From: Rhynchospora pubera
Taxonomy: Eukaryota; Streptophyta; Magnoliopsida; Poales; Cyperaceae
Length of the DNA stretch: 64,000 bases
Direction of reading: 5' to 3'
NCBI GenBank assembly: GCA_028095005.1
Contig: CM051460.1
Span: 16,787,501 to 16,851,500, forward strand
The position numbers and the translations under genes are program-made. Numbering within the stretch: the first letter of the stretch is position 1; every line of letters starts with the position of its first letter. Shown here one piece after another: positions 35,501 to 46,699 of this stretch. The notes beneath the pieces are model-generated. The model worked only from the letters and a program-made list of their open reading frames with translations, did no database searches and was not told where the DNA came from.

Positions 35501-38500
35501 TTATATATAGATTATTGTGATGAAATGACATAGAATTAATCCAGAAACAACTGAAATGTTGAAATGATGCTCACAACTACAGCATTTCCAATTTATATGA
35601 GTAATTTCCTTGTATAATCCAATATTTTTCAATAAATAATATATGAAACATATTCTAGACTGGATAAAGCGTTTAAATGTAGATTATTGTGAAAAAATGA
35701 CTTAGAAGTTAGAATGAATCCAGAAACGAATGAAATGCTCAAAAGGTGCTCTGAATTTCATTACTTGCAATTTATATTCGTAATTAACTGATATAATCCA
35801 ATCTTTTTAAATAAATAACATTTTAATTGTATTCTAGACAGTATAAAGAGTTTAAATGTAGATTATTGTGATGAAATGACTTAGTGTGAATCCAGAAACG
35901 ATTGAAATGCTCAAATGATGCTCAGAATTGCATTACTTGCACTTTATATGCGTAATTACCATGTATAATCCAACTTTTTTGAATAAATAACATTTGAAAC
36001 ATATTATAGACAGTATAAAGATTTTAAATGTTGATTATTGTGATTAAATGACTTAGAATAAATACAGAAGCAATTGAAGTTCTCAAATAATGCTCAGAAT
36101 TGCATTATTTGCAATTTATATGCGTAATTACCAAGTATAATCCAATCTTTTTGAATAAATTACAAATGAATCATATTTTACACATTATAAAGAGTTTAAA
36201 TGTAGATTATTGTGATTAAATAACATAGAATGAATCCAGAAATGATTGAAATGTTCAAATGATACTCAGAAACGCTTTACTTGCACTTATATGCGTAAAT
36301 ACCTCATATAATTCAATCTTTTTGAATAAATAATATTTTATCGTATTCTAGACAGTATATAGTGTATAAATATAGATTATTGTGATGAAATCAATTAGAA
36401 TGAATCAATAAACGATTGAAATACTCAAATGATTGTTAGAATTTTATTATTTGCACTTTTTAGGGGTCTTTACCATGTACAATTCAATCCTTTTGACTAA
36501 ATAACATTTGAAAAGTATTATTGACAGTATAAAGTGTATAAATGTAGATTATTGTGTTGAAATCTATTAGAATGAATCAAGAAACAATTGAAATGTTCAA
36601 ATGATGCTCAGAAATGCATTACTTGCACTTATATGCATATTTACCATTTGACTAAATAACATTTGAAACGTATTCTTGACAATTTAAAGTGTATGAATGT
36701 AGATAATTGTGATGAAATCAATTAGAATGAATCCAGAAATGATTGAAATACTCAAATGATGCTCAGAATTTTATTATTTGCAATTTTTAGGGGTCTTTAC
36801 CATGTACAATTCAATCTTTTTGAATAAATAATATTTGAATCGTATTCTAGACCGTATAAAGTGTATAAATATAGATTATTGTGGTGAAATCTATTAGAAT
36901 GAATCCAGAAACGATTAAAAAACTCAAATGATGTTCAGAATTTTATTATTTGCACTTATATAAGTCTTTACCATGTATAATTAATTTTTTTGGAATAAAT
37001 AACAATTGAATCATAATTTAGACACTATATATAGTATAAATGTACATTATTGTAATTAAATCACTTACAATAAAACTAGAAACGATTGAAATGTTCAAAT
37101 GATGCTCAGAAATGTATTTCTTGCACTTATATGCATAAAAACCTTATATAATTCAACGTATTTGAATAAATAACATTTGAATCGTATTCTAGACAGTATA
37201 AAGTGTTCAAATGTATATTATTGTGTTGAAATCAATTAGAATGAATCCAGAAACGATTGCCATACTCAAATGATGCTCTGTATTTTATTATTTGCACTTT
37301 TTATGCGTCTTTACCATGTATAATTCAATCTTTATGAATAAATAACATTTGAATTCATATTTTAGACACTATAAATTGTATAAATGTAGATTATTGTGAT
37401 TGAATCACTTAGAATCAATCCAGAAATGATTGAAATGTTCAAATGATGCTCAGAAATGCATTACTTGCACTAATATTCGTAAGTACCACATATAATTCAA
37501 TCTTTTTAAATAAATAACATTTGAATCGTATTCGAGACAGTATAAAGTGTATAAATGTGCATTATTGTGATGAAATATATTAAAATGATTCCAGAAACGA
37601 TTGAAAAACTCAAATGATGCTCACGATTTTATTATTTGCACTTTATATGCGTCATTACCATGTATAATCCAATGTTTTTGAATAAATAACATATGAATCA
37701 TATTCGGGACTGTATAAAGAGTTTAAATGTAGATTATTGTGATGAAATGACTTAGAATGAACTCAGAAATGATTGAAATGCTCAAATGATGCTCATAATT
37801 GTATTATTTGCACTTTATATGCGTAATTATCTTGTATAATCTAATCTTTTTCAATAAATAAGAAATGAATCATATTCTTGACCGTATAGAAAGTTTAAAT
37901 ATTATTTATTGTGATGAAATGACTTATAATGGATCCATAAACTACTGAAATTCACAAATGATGCTCAGATTTGTATTATTTGCATTTTATATGCGTAATT
38001 ATCATATATAATATAATATTTTTAAATAAATATCATCTGAATCATATTTTAAACAGTACAAAGAGAGTTTAAATGTAGATTATTGTGATAAAATGAATTA
38101 TAATGAATCCAGAAACGACTGAAATGTTCAAATGATGCTCAGAAATGCATTACTTGCACTTATATGCATAAAATTCAATCTTTTTGAATAAATAACATTT
38201 GAATCGTATTCTAGGCAGTATAAAGTGTATAAATGTAGATTATTGTGATGAAATCTATTAGAATGAATACAGAAACGATTGAAAAACTCAAATGAAGCTC
38301 AGAATTTTATTATTTGCACTTTATATGCGTCTTTACCATGTACAATTCAATTTTTTTTGAATAAATAACAAATGAATCATATTTTGGACACTATAAATAG
38401 TATAAATGTAGATTATTGCTATTAAATCACTTAGAATAAAACCAGAAACGATTGAAATGTTCAAATGATTCTCAGAAATGCATTACTTGCACTTATATTC

Positions 38501-39791
38501 GTAATTACCTTATATAATTCAATCTTTTTGAATAAATAACATTTGAATCATATTTTAGACACTATAAATAGTATAAATGTAGATTATTGTGATTAAATCA
38601 CTTAGAATCAATCCAGAAATGATTGAAATGTTCAAATGATGCCCAGAAATGCATTGCTTGCACTTATATGCGTAATTACCTCATAAAATTCAATCTTTTT
38701 GAATAAATAAAATTTGAATAGTATTCTAGACAGCATAAAGTGTATAAATGTAGATTATTGTGATGAAATCTATTAGAATGAATCCAGAAACGATTGAAAG
38801 ACTCAGATGATACTCAGAAATGAATTACTTGCACTTATATTCGTAATTACCTTATATAATTCAATATTTTTGAATAAATAACATTTGAATCATATTCTAG
38901 ACACTATAAATAGTATAAATGTTGATTATTGTGATTAAATCACTTTGAATCAATCCAGAAACGATTGAAATGTTCAAATGATGCTCAGAAATGCATTGCT
39001 TGCACTTATATGCGTAATTACCTCATATAATTCAAACTTTTTTAATAAATAAAATTTCAATCGTATTCTAGACTGTATAAAGTGTATAAATGTAGATTAT
39101 TGTGATGAAATCTATTAGAATGAATTCAGAAATGATTGAAAAACTCAAATGAAGCTCAGAATTTTATTATTTGCACTTTATATGCGTTTTTACCATTTAT
39201 AATTCAATTTTTTGAATAAATAACAATTGAATCATATTTTAGACACTATAAATAGTATAAATGTAGATTATTGTTATTAAATCACTTAGAATAAAACCAG
39301 AAACGATTGAAATGTTCAAATGATGCTCAGAAATGCATTACTTGCACTTATATTCGTAATTACCTTATATAATTCAATCTTTTTGATTAAATAACATTTG
39401 AATCATATTTTAGACACTATAAATAGTATAAATGTAGAGTATTGTGATTAAATCACTTAGAATCAATCCGAAAACGCTTGAAATGTTCAAATGATGCCCA
39501 GAAATGCATTGCTTGCACTTATATGCGTAATTACCTCATAAAATTCAATCTTTTTGAATAAATAACATTTGAATAGTATTCTAGACAGTATAAAGTTTAT
39601 AAATGTAGATTATTGTGATGAAATATATTAGAATGAATCTAGAAACGATTGAAAAACTCAGATGATGCTCAGAAATGCATTACTTGCACTTATGTTCGTA
39701 ATTACCTTATATAATTAAATATTTTTTAATAAATAACATTTGAATCATATTCTAGACACTATAAATAGTATAAATGTAGATTATTGTGATT

Positions 39792-41716
39792 ACCAATTAT
39801 TCCATATGATTCTTGGTTTGTGAAATATCTCATGTACATCCACAAACTTTGCCCCGATGTTCAATCCGATTAGGGTCCATCGATAAGTAACCTTTCTCTA
39901 TTTGCTCCTAGTAAATCCGATTTACACCTCGACACAGATGATGGAACATGATGTCCCGCGCCGGCGAGAATTCATCAATGTTGTCATACCACGTAGAAGG
40001 AGATAGAGAGAAGGAGGGCGATTTAACTTAATCGAGTTTTGTTTGGGACAATCAATTAAGTGACACTTGTTTGGTGGTCATGTAAGCATACATCCATACC
40101 TAGCCTATGACAATTCATAGCAATCACATATAAGCATATCATCTATTGTTGTGGGTTTGTATGGCTCCCGCTTGCATTAGTTTCACCACATCGTCCATGA
40201 AGCAAAACTAATCTAATCCTTGTCCCTCCCACTAAATTCTATACGGATCTAAATCCTATATAAAATAAAGGAACAAAAATACATGTGAAAATATCCTATT
40301 TCCATCCTAGCCTTAGGGGCATGCAAGCCACACAAGTTACATTAAAATTAATCAACAAATTAATTAATCAATGGCACCAAAGGCCGCATTACAAACATTC
40401 ACACATGCATTCAATTTACAACCACAAGGCATTGAGTCATGAGCCATACTAAATCCACTTTCCACCTACAAAACAAAGTTAGCACATACAAGTCCACTTT
40501 GTTTCCAATTAACGATTTTCAAGCATCTTTGCGTATTGTTTGCCATAAGCAAATTCCGTGCATAAATTCTCAATTTTAAACAACCAAACTTGTTTAAATT
40601 CATTTAGAAAATCTTTCAAACATCCCATAACTGAAAGGAGATCAAACAAGGAGTTTTCTAATTGATTTTCAACTAGTTTGAATGATTAGAAAGTAGTAAT
40701 TTAACAAAAAAACGTAACTAATGGAATCCAACAAAATCAATAGTTTTTTGTCTCCAAAAATTCTCAAATAAATTTCTTAAGCTCCTTATCAAGATTGTGA
40801 TTACCAGTAAAAAATTCAAGAAGAGATCTTAAACCGTCTGGGAGAATAAAAAAAGACAAATCTCTAACAAGTGCACGAAACACCGTTATAAGATTTTCAA
40901 CTTATCCTCTCAACCATTTGGTCTGTTAGACCACCTTCTATCCAGTTTTTATATATACAATATACATAGAAAAACTAGCTTAGACTATAGACTAACCATC
41001 CATGAAAAGAAAACAATCAAGTTCAGTTCAATAAATTCAAGTTACATGCAAAACAATCGACAAATCCTGTACTGGAACAGACTGTCGACCAAAATATTTT
41101 AACCTCGTTGAAGGTTCAAACTTCCATGAAAAATTATGAAATTAATTTTACTGGAATCTTAACTCAAAATAGAACAACTCCATTTAAACAGATGTTTTAA
41201 AGGAGTCCTCAGTTGGTACAGTTTATTAGAACAATCGATTTGCTCAATAAACTGGATCTGACAAGATCTTCTTTTCATACTTGAAAACCCTCAAATTAAT
41301 CCGAGTCATGCAACAATCTTCACATTCTCAGAAAGAGTTTCAAGTCCTCTTTAATTCTAGCCATAGAACACTGGTACTTATATTCAAAATATAAATCTTT
41401 CATGCCATTCAAACAGAACGGTGCGAGCAGAAACTGGTTCTGCGCACCGTTGCCGTTTTATTCACAGTAAATTCATATAATTTCAGAAAAACATGAATCT
41501 AACGCCAAAAGAATCACAATCCATAGATCTACAACTTTCATGCAGATGGAAAAATCTTCCAGAGAACATATCATAGCGAAAAAATGCGAAAAAATACAGA
41601 AAATGTCATTTCCAGACAGCAAACAAACGCATCATCTCTACTAATCCATTAATTAGCCAATTTCTCTTAATTAAGTGTCAAATTAACTTAAGCACGACCT
41701 TGTGCTCTGATATCAC
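39792..41716 (-). mobile_element. Internal leader of a truncated LTR retrotransposon
   Basis: Lies downstream (in element orientation, minus strand) of the LTR and primer-binding site. It has no recognisable gag or pol frame, so it seems to be untranslated leader, cut off at the satellite boundary near 39791. Assignment to the element rests on adjacency to the primer-binding site. Confidence 0.6.
41698..41715 (-). other. Primer-binding site (initiator-tRNA-Met type)
   Basis: On the minus strand TGATATCAGAGCACAAGG directly follows the LTR end CCTAACA. TGGTATCAGAGC is the standard plant primer-binding site complementary to initiator tRNA-Met, and this copy has one change in that core. Confidence 0.8.
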
Positions 41717-43396
41717 TGTTAGGAATGACTAATTACACTTAATTAATCCAATTAAAACACAAGCAAAAAGGGATCTAGTGCTCAAGTTCAAATTCAACAC
41801 AAAGAGAAAGGTATAGGAATTGTACCTCCCGCGAAATCGTATTCGCGGGGCTCGACCACGGCATGGGAGTCGATGGGGTGCTCTCCAAACTCCTCCAATT
41901 CGAAACGCCTCGAGTCCACTAAGGTATTAACCAAATTATTCTCGAATCGTGCTAGCGATGAGAATAACAAGTCTAATCCCAAAGCTTTCTCTTTCTTCAA
42001 ACAATTCACCAATTAATTTGTGGAAGGGAGAGCTCAACACATGAGCAATTGAGTGGGGGAGAGAGAGGGAGGCGCATGGCCATGGAGGGAGAGAGGGTGG
42101 CGGCTAGGAGAGGAAGAGAGAGAGTCATCCAAGGAGCCTCCATATTATATAGCCTCCAAACCCTAGCACAAAGTTGTAATAAATTACATAGTGTGCCACC
42201 CCACCTACCACCTCAATGAGGCCGGCCTAATAGTGGGCCTAGATGGGCCACTAGCTCTTCTCTTTAGTGCCTCAATTCAATTAATTAAAGGCCCATTCAA
42301 TTGCTACTTAAATTGAACATTTAATTTACCAATAAATTAAAACCCAATTAACTTAATTAAATTAAGTGTGTTGTTTATAAATAATTATTAACTTAATAAT
42401 AATTATTTAGAGATTAGACAATGCATTAATTTATTTCTATATGATCCATTTGATTTAATTAATTATAACGGTCCATAACGTTATTTAATTAATTAATCAA
42501 CTTATCATATTTTGCAATACTCACCGTTGCAAATAAATAAATAATGCACGTATGGTTAAACACCTTATTATGTGTGACCCTTTGAGGATTTATGCTATGT
42601 TGGACATGGAATTAAATCTCTATTTAATTCCAATAATCATAAGCGGTATCTAGATATCATGCATGAGAGAATAAAAGTATTTCTCTATTTTGATTCTTAT
42701 GTCTCACGATATCATCGTATAATCCAAGATAGGAATGTGTCATTCTTGCAGATTATACGTTTCTTGATCTAGAGTTGATCGCTTAGTTGCGCGCATACGA
42801 TCCAACTCCATCAAGAGGCCCAAACAGATGTCGTCACTCACTAAGTGAATTAATGAGGGACATACGATTTTCTTGATAATTAGCTTTTCCCCGCACAATT
42901 CAATAGCACATAAATAAAGTCCGTATAGCAGCCCTTATCGAGAATCAGCGATAGACAATATTTATTGAACCTATCCTCATGTGGAAAAGATAAACATCTC
43001 AAACTTAGAACCAAAATCATAACGAAATAAACAATGACACATAACACAATCCATATGTTTATTTCATTGGGTCAAATCTTGTACTATGTTCCATAACATA
43101 TACATATGCAATTAAGTTGGTAACTCTTTACCTATGATTTGTAAAACTTAATCATCACTTAACTTGCATACTAATCTTATATGATAATTAATGTTCCTTG
43201 TTAATTATCAAGGTTATGGATCATTTAGATTTATTATTGTCATTCTAAAGAATGATCCACAGAGATCCACAATTCAGATCCTCAACCTGAATGATCTGTC
43301 AATAATAAACCTAGGAACAGATGATAAAATATCATCTAAAACATAAACTAATATTTAAGTCATCAAATTATTGACTTCTAGGACACAACTCCAACA
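41717..43396 (-). mobile_element. LTR (~1.68 kb) of an LTR retrotransposon
   Basis: On the minus strand it begins TGTTGGAGTTGTGTCCTAGA and ends CATTCCTAACA, the TG...CA boundaries, and abuts a primer-binding site. A TATATAAT at 42144-42151 is well placed as the LTR promoter. The downstream part carries a GA/CT-rich leader. Only this LTR is in the window, so the element is incomplete. Superfamily (Copia or Gypsy) is not resolved without a pol gene. Confidence 0.85.
42144..42151 (-). promoter_or_regulatory. Putative LTR TATA box
   Basis: TATATAAT on the minus strand, inside the LTR and about 430 bp before its 3' end. This leaves a plausible R-U5 length. Called from position and sequence only. 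Confidence 0.55.
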
Positions 43397-43451
43397 ATAC
43401 ACTATGTTCTCAATACACGATATATCTTTTGATATATATGCACCATAGAGA

Positions 43452-43870
43452 GAGAGAGAAAGTTTAATATGCACCATAGTGCATAGAGCATTCCGTGCAC
43501 CACGGACTTTTTCAGAAATATTTTTGTAAATTGACAAATCTAATTTAACCAATCTAATCTACATATTGAAATCTCATACCAAACCAAAATTTACAATTTT
43601 TTAGATTTTATTACTATTTTTTTCGAATTTTTAAAAACATGCCATTTTTGGAATATTGTACTATTTACAATTTTCCAAAAATGGCATGTTGTAAAAAATT
43701 CGAAAAAATAGTAATAAAATCTCAAAAATTGTAAAATTTGGTTTTCTATGAGATTTCAATATGTAGATTAGATTGGTTAAATTAGATTTGTCAATTTACA
43801 AAAATATCCACGAAAAAGTCCGTGGTGCACGGAGTGTCCTATGCACTATAGTGCATATTAAACTTCCTCT
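43452..43870. mobile_element. Foldback MITE, copy with GTGCACCACGGACTTTTTC arms
   Basis: The left tip AAGTTTAATATGCAC and CCGTGCACCACGGACTTTTT are mirrored at the right by AAAAAGTCCGTGGTGCACGG and TGCATATTAAACTT. The inner arms pair (ACATATTGAAATCTCAT with ATGAGATTTCAATATGT) down to a central AAAAATGGCATG palindrome. There is no coding potential. Confidence 0.88.
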
Positions 43871-43884
43871 ATATATATATATAG

Positions 43885-44286
43885 AGAGTTTAGCTATGGT
43901 GAGTCGCGACTCACGGACCCTCCGGTGAGTCGCGACCAAAACTCCTAGATCTAGATCAAAATGACCGATCCAAACCGTCCAACATGATCTCCCTATTGAA
44001 ATCTCTGTGCAAACCAAATTTTTTATTTTTTCAAAATTTTTAAGTATTTTTTTCGGATTTTTAAAAACTGATGTTTTTGAATGGTTCAGAACCAATTAGA
44101 TTAACGATTTTCTAAAATTTCAAAAAAATACTTAAAAATTTCGAAAAAATGAAAAATTTGGTCTACAAGGAGATTTCAATAGGAAGATCATATTGGACGG
44201 TTTGGATCGTTCATTTTGATCTAGATCTAGGAGTTTTTGTCGCGACTCACCGGAGGGTCCGTGAGTCGCGACTCACCGTAACTAAA

Positions 44287-44290
<4 letters not shown>
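43885..44290. mobile_element. Foldback MITE with GTGAGTCGCGACTCAC arms
   Basis: Arms of roughly 100 bp or more, nearly identical: AGAGTTTAG(C/T)TA(T/C)GGTGAG, TCGCGACTCACGGACCCTCC and CTAGATCTAGATCAAAATGA, then the shared core GATCCAAACCGTCC. It is flanked by (TA)n on both sides and lies only about 15 bp from the previous foldback. Confidence 0.9.
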
Positions 44291-44331
<41 letters not shown>

Positions 44332-44357
44332 TATACATATATATATATATATATACG
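44290..44357. repeat. (TA)n microsatellite
   Basis: Alternating TA with a few CA interruptions. It borders the foldback element on its right. Confidence 0.9.
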
Positions 44358-44990
44358 TTTTTTCGGTGAAAAACGTAAATGACGCGTTATATTATTTTAT
44401 CGTTTTTTCTGTGACGTTCGAGCAGTTGGCTACAAAATATTGTTATTTCTGAAAAAACGGTATTTAAACGACGTTTTTTAAAAACTTGCAAAAGATATAC
44501 ATCTACATCTATACTACTTATAAAGCACCCATATAAAAGGAGTAAATTTGTCAGATAAAATAGTGTAAACAATTCTTATATTAATTATGGACTATTGATT
44601 TGTGTAAGTTGATTTGATCAGTGGTCTAGATCAATGTTAGACTTTTCTTTAAAAAAAATTAAATTACTACCAAATGAGCTATTTATTTGAAAGGAAAGAC
44701 TAAATTATTTATTTTACCATATCTTTATTACCTAATATGTAACATTATATATATATATATAACAAAAAATAATATCAATATTTTATTTTTTATTTGTCTA
44801 CATATTGAGGCCATCTTTTTACTAGTATATATAGCCTACGGTACATAATGATTAAAAAAAACATGAATTAAAATTAAATCTTAAATATTTTAAATATTAA
44901 AATAAAATTCTTATAGAATCGTAAACTACTATAATTATAAAAATTCATATATTCTGTAACACATTTTTCAGAATTGCAACGTTGAGAAAG
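44358..44990. other. AT-rich intergenic DNA; nothing supported
   Basis: No coding exon, RNA gene or clear element seen. A second short TA run occurs near 44746. Confidence 0.4.
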
Positions 44991-46490
44991 AACAACAGCA
45001 GGTGAAAATGGAAATCGTTCAAACTGTTTTTCCGTTTCGTTTTGTGCAAAATGAAACGAAACGGAACGGAATTTTGGTTTCGTCTCTTGAGCGAAACGAT
45101 TAAATGTAAATAGAGGCAGTTTCGTCTAGATAACGAAACGAGCAGCGAAATTGTACTATTCCGTTTCGTTTCGATCGTCTGTTTCGTGCAACATTGTACA
45201 TCGTTGCTATTGTTAAAGCAAGGAATGCAGCGGAGAAAACTAAGAAGGCCAAAATTTTCCGCCACTCCCAACCAGAACCAAATTCCTCCTCTGCTCTAGG
45301 CTCTCCCCTGTGTCGCTCAGCCCACGGCTCACCCCCCTCTCCTTCTCCGATCTCTACCCACCTTCCTCTCTTCCCTCCTTTTTTCCCTTCTACCAAGCTG
45401 AGCACATACCCTTGTTTCTCTCTCCACCCAGACCCAAACCTCTCTCTCCCCGCCGTCACCTCCTCTCTGATCCACCTCCCCACAGAAGGCACAGATCTCC
45501 TTTTCCTCTCCGATCGCCTCCATCAGAGACCCCTTCTCCTCTATTACCTCAGTGAAACCACAGTGAAGCCAGGCATAGATCTCCTTCTCCTCTCATTCCT
45601 TCACTGCCTCACACCCAGGCGGCTCTTCCCCTTCGACATTGGAGAAGGATCCATTTCGGCCTCCACCTGCGCTAGCTCAAGGCAATTCCTCCTCTATCTT
45701 TTCTTGCACAGAAGTTCTAATGGCCATGTATTCAAGTTTTATTTCCATGAGCGCCTCTTCTGTTAGGTAAGAATCTGAGGAAGATTTTCTGCAATCTAAG
45801 GGAGCTTTTCTGCAATTTTAGTGACATGGTTTTTTGAGATGTAATTAGATAATTTTTGGCGATTTTCTGCAATTAGATTTGTCAGCTTGAACAATTTGAA
45901 CAATTTACTATGAGTTTTTTTTACTGGTATTTAATTCTGAGATAGCAATTTTGAGTTTTTATTTTACTAGTATGTAATTATGAGATATCAATTGTTTTAC
46001 TGGTATGTAATTCTGAGTTTTTGTTCATCTCTATACCAACTTTCTTTGATTGTTTGTTGTTTGTACTAGTAAATTCAACGAATCTGGCACCATAAAAAAT
46101 CCAAATTTGTACAAGCATTCTTTATTGGTTTTGTGCTGTTTATTTTTTGTTGTTTTTAATAGTGTTTGGTTGATGGTTGTGATAAATAAAAGATAATAGG
46201 GCACTGGTACAATTAATTGAGGGTACCAGTACCATTTGCTGCAAGAGTTCACGCATAAAATGGATTTTCATTTCTTACGCCACTTATTAAAAAAAAATGG
46301 GAAAACGATAAAACAGTTGACACAGTTGAACCATTTTGTTCAACAAAACGATTAACAGAATAAGTATTCATTGCGTTCACATAACGAAACGAAACGAAAC
46401 ACGCAAAAAAGAAACATTTCGTCCCATACGACGTAACGATCAACACAACAATGCAGTTGCGTGATCGTTAAAGTCGTTTTGCAGCCCTAG
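44991..46490. mobile_element. Probable non-autonomous hAT-like element with AAACGAAACG subterminal repeats
   Basis: Both ends are rich in GAAACGAAACGGAAC and TTTCGTTTCG motifs (about 45000-45190 and 46260-46470), similar in style to the hAT MITE at 11440. The right end reads GTTTTGCAGCCCTAG. Matching terminal repeats and target duplications could not be drawn with certainty, so the limits are tentative. Between the ends lies gene-like sequence (see next entry). Confidence 0.45.
45230..45771 (+). other. Leader-like CT-rich sequence and possible first coding exon
   Basis: About 450 bp of CT-rich DNA resembling a plant 5' UTR (many CTCTCC, TCCTTC and CCACC strings). An ATG at 45728 follows, opening MYSSFISMSASSV, and then AG|GTAAGA, a good splice donor at 45772. 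No downstream exon could be joined with confidence. It may be a gene 5' end captured by the surrounding element, or the start of a decayed gene. Confidence 0.4.
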
Positions 46491-46499
46491 ACGTGAAAC

Positions 46500-46690
46500 T
46501 AAGCCTGTTTTGGCTAAGACACGAGGAAGAATTTCCCAGATCCACTGATACACCTTCCGAGTGGTCCATGTTGTAGCTTAAGAGCACGTGGAGGAGAATA
46601 TACTCAACTCCAGCAGTGCAAATGATTCAATAGACGTCACTCAAAGGCATTATGCCCATGGAGATGCGAATCTTCCGACAGGTATTGCCT
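46500..46690 (+). other. Possible exon remnant
   Basis: After a stop near 46582 the frame opens as EHVEENILNSSSANDSIDV and ends LPT before a GT at 46682. Base composition is more gene-like than the flanks. No family is recognised, and it may belong to the same broken gene as 45230-45771. Confidence 0.25.
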
Positions 46691-46699
46691 TTTCCGATC

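Larger units (their letters stand above)
21190..39791. repeat. AT-rich satellite DNA array, ~172-bp monomer, ~18.6 kb
   Basis: About 105 degenerate monomers. Landmarks in order are AATAAATAACAT, GAATCATATTCTAGACAGTA, TAAAGAGTTTAAATGTAGAT, TATTGTGATGAAATGACTTA, GAATGAATCCAGAAACGATT, GAAATGCTCAAATGATGCTC, AGAATTGCATTATTTGCACT and TTATATGCGTAATTACCATG, then TATAATCCAATCTTTTTGA and the next unit. Hand counting gives 172 bp, and successive landmarks fall 163-174 bp apart. At least two variant classes alternate: AGAGTTTAAATG versus AGTGTATAAATG, and GCGTAATTACC versus GCGTCTTTACC. There are no genes inside. A nucleosome-sized unit is usual for plant centromeric or heterochromatic satellites, but chromosomal position cannot be told from here. 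Confidence 0.96.

Noticed and set aside
21190..39791. CRISPR-like or other regularly spaced repeat array
   Set aside because: Repeats are contiguous ~172-bp monomers with no unique spacers, in a plant genome. This is satellite DNA.
41794..42012. 72-codon minus-strand open frame inside the LTR
   Set aside because: It lies in the R-U5/leader part of the LTR and has no resemblance to gag or any known domain.
45194..45766. 190-codon plus-strand open frame (MYIVAIVKARN...)
   Set aside because: The frame runs through CT-rich leader-like DNA, giving Pro/Ser/Leu-rich translation. This is more likely untranslated sequence than protein.
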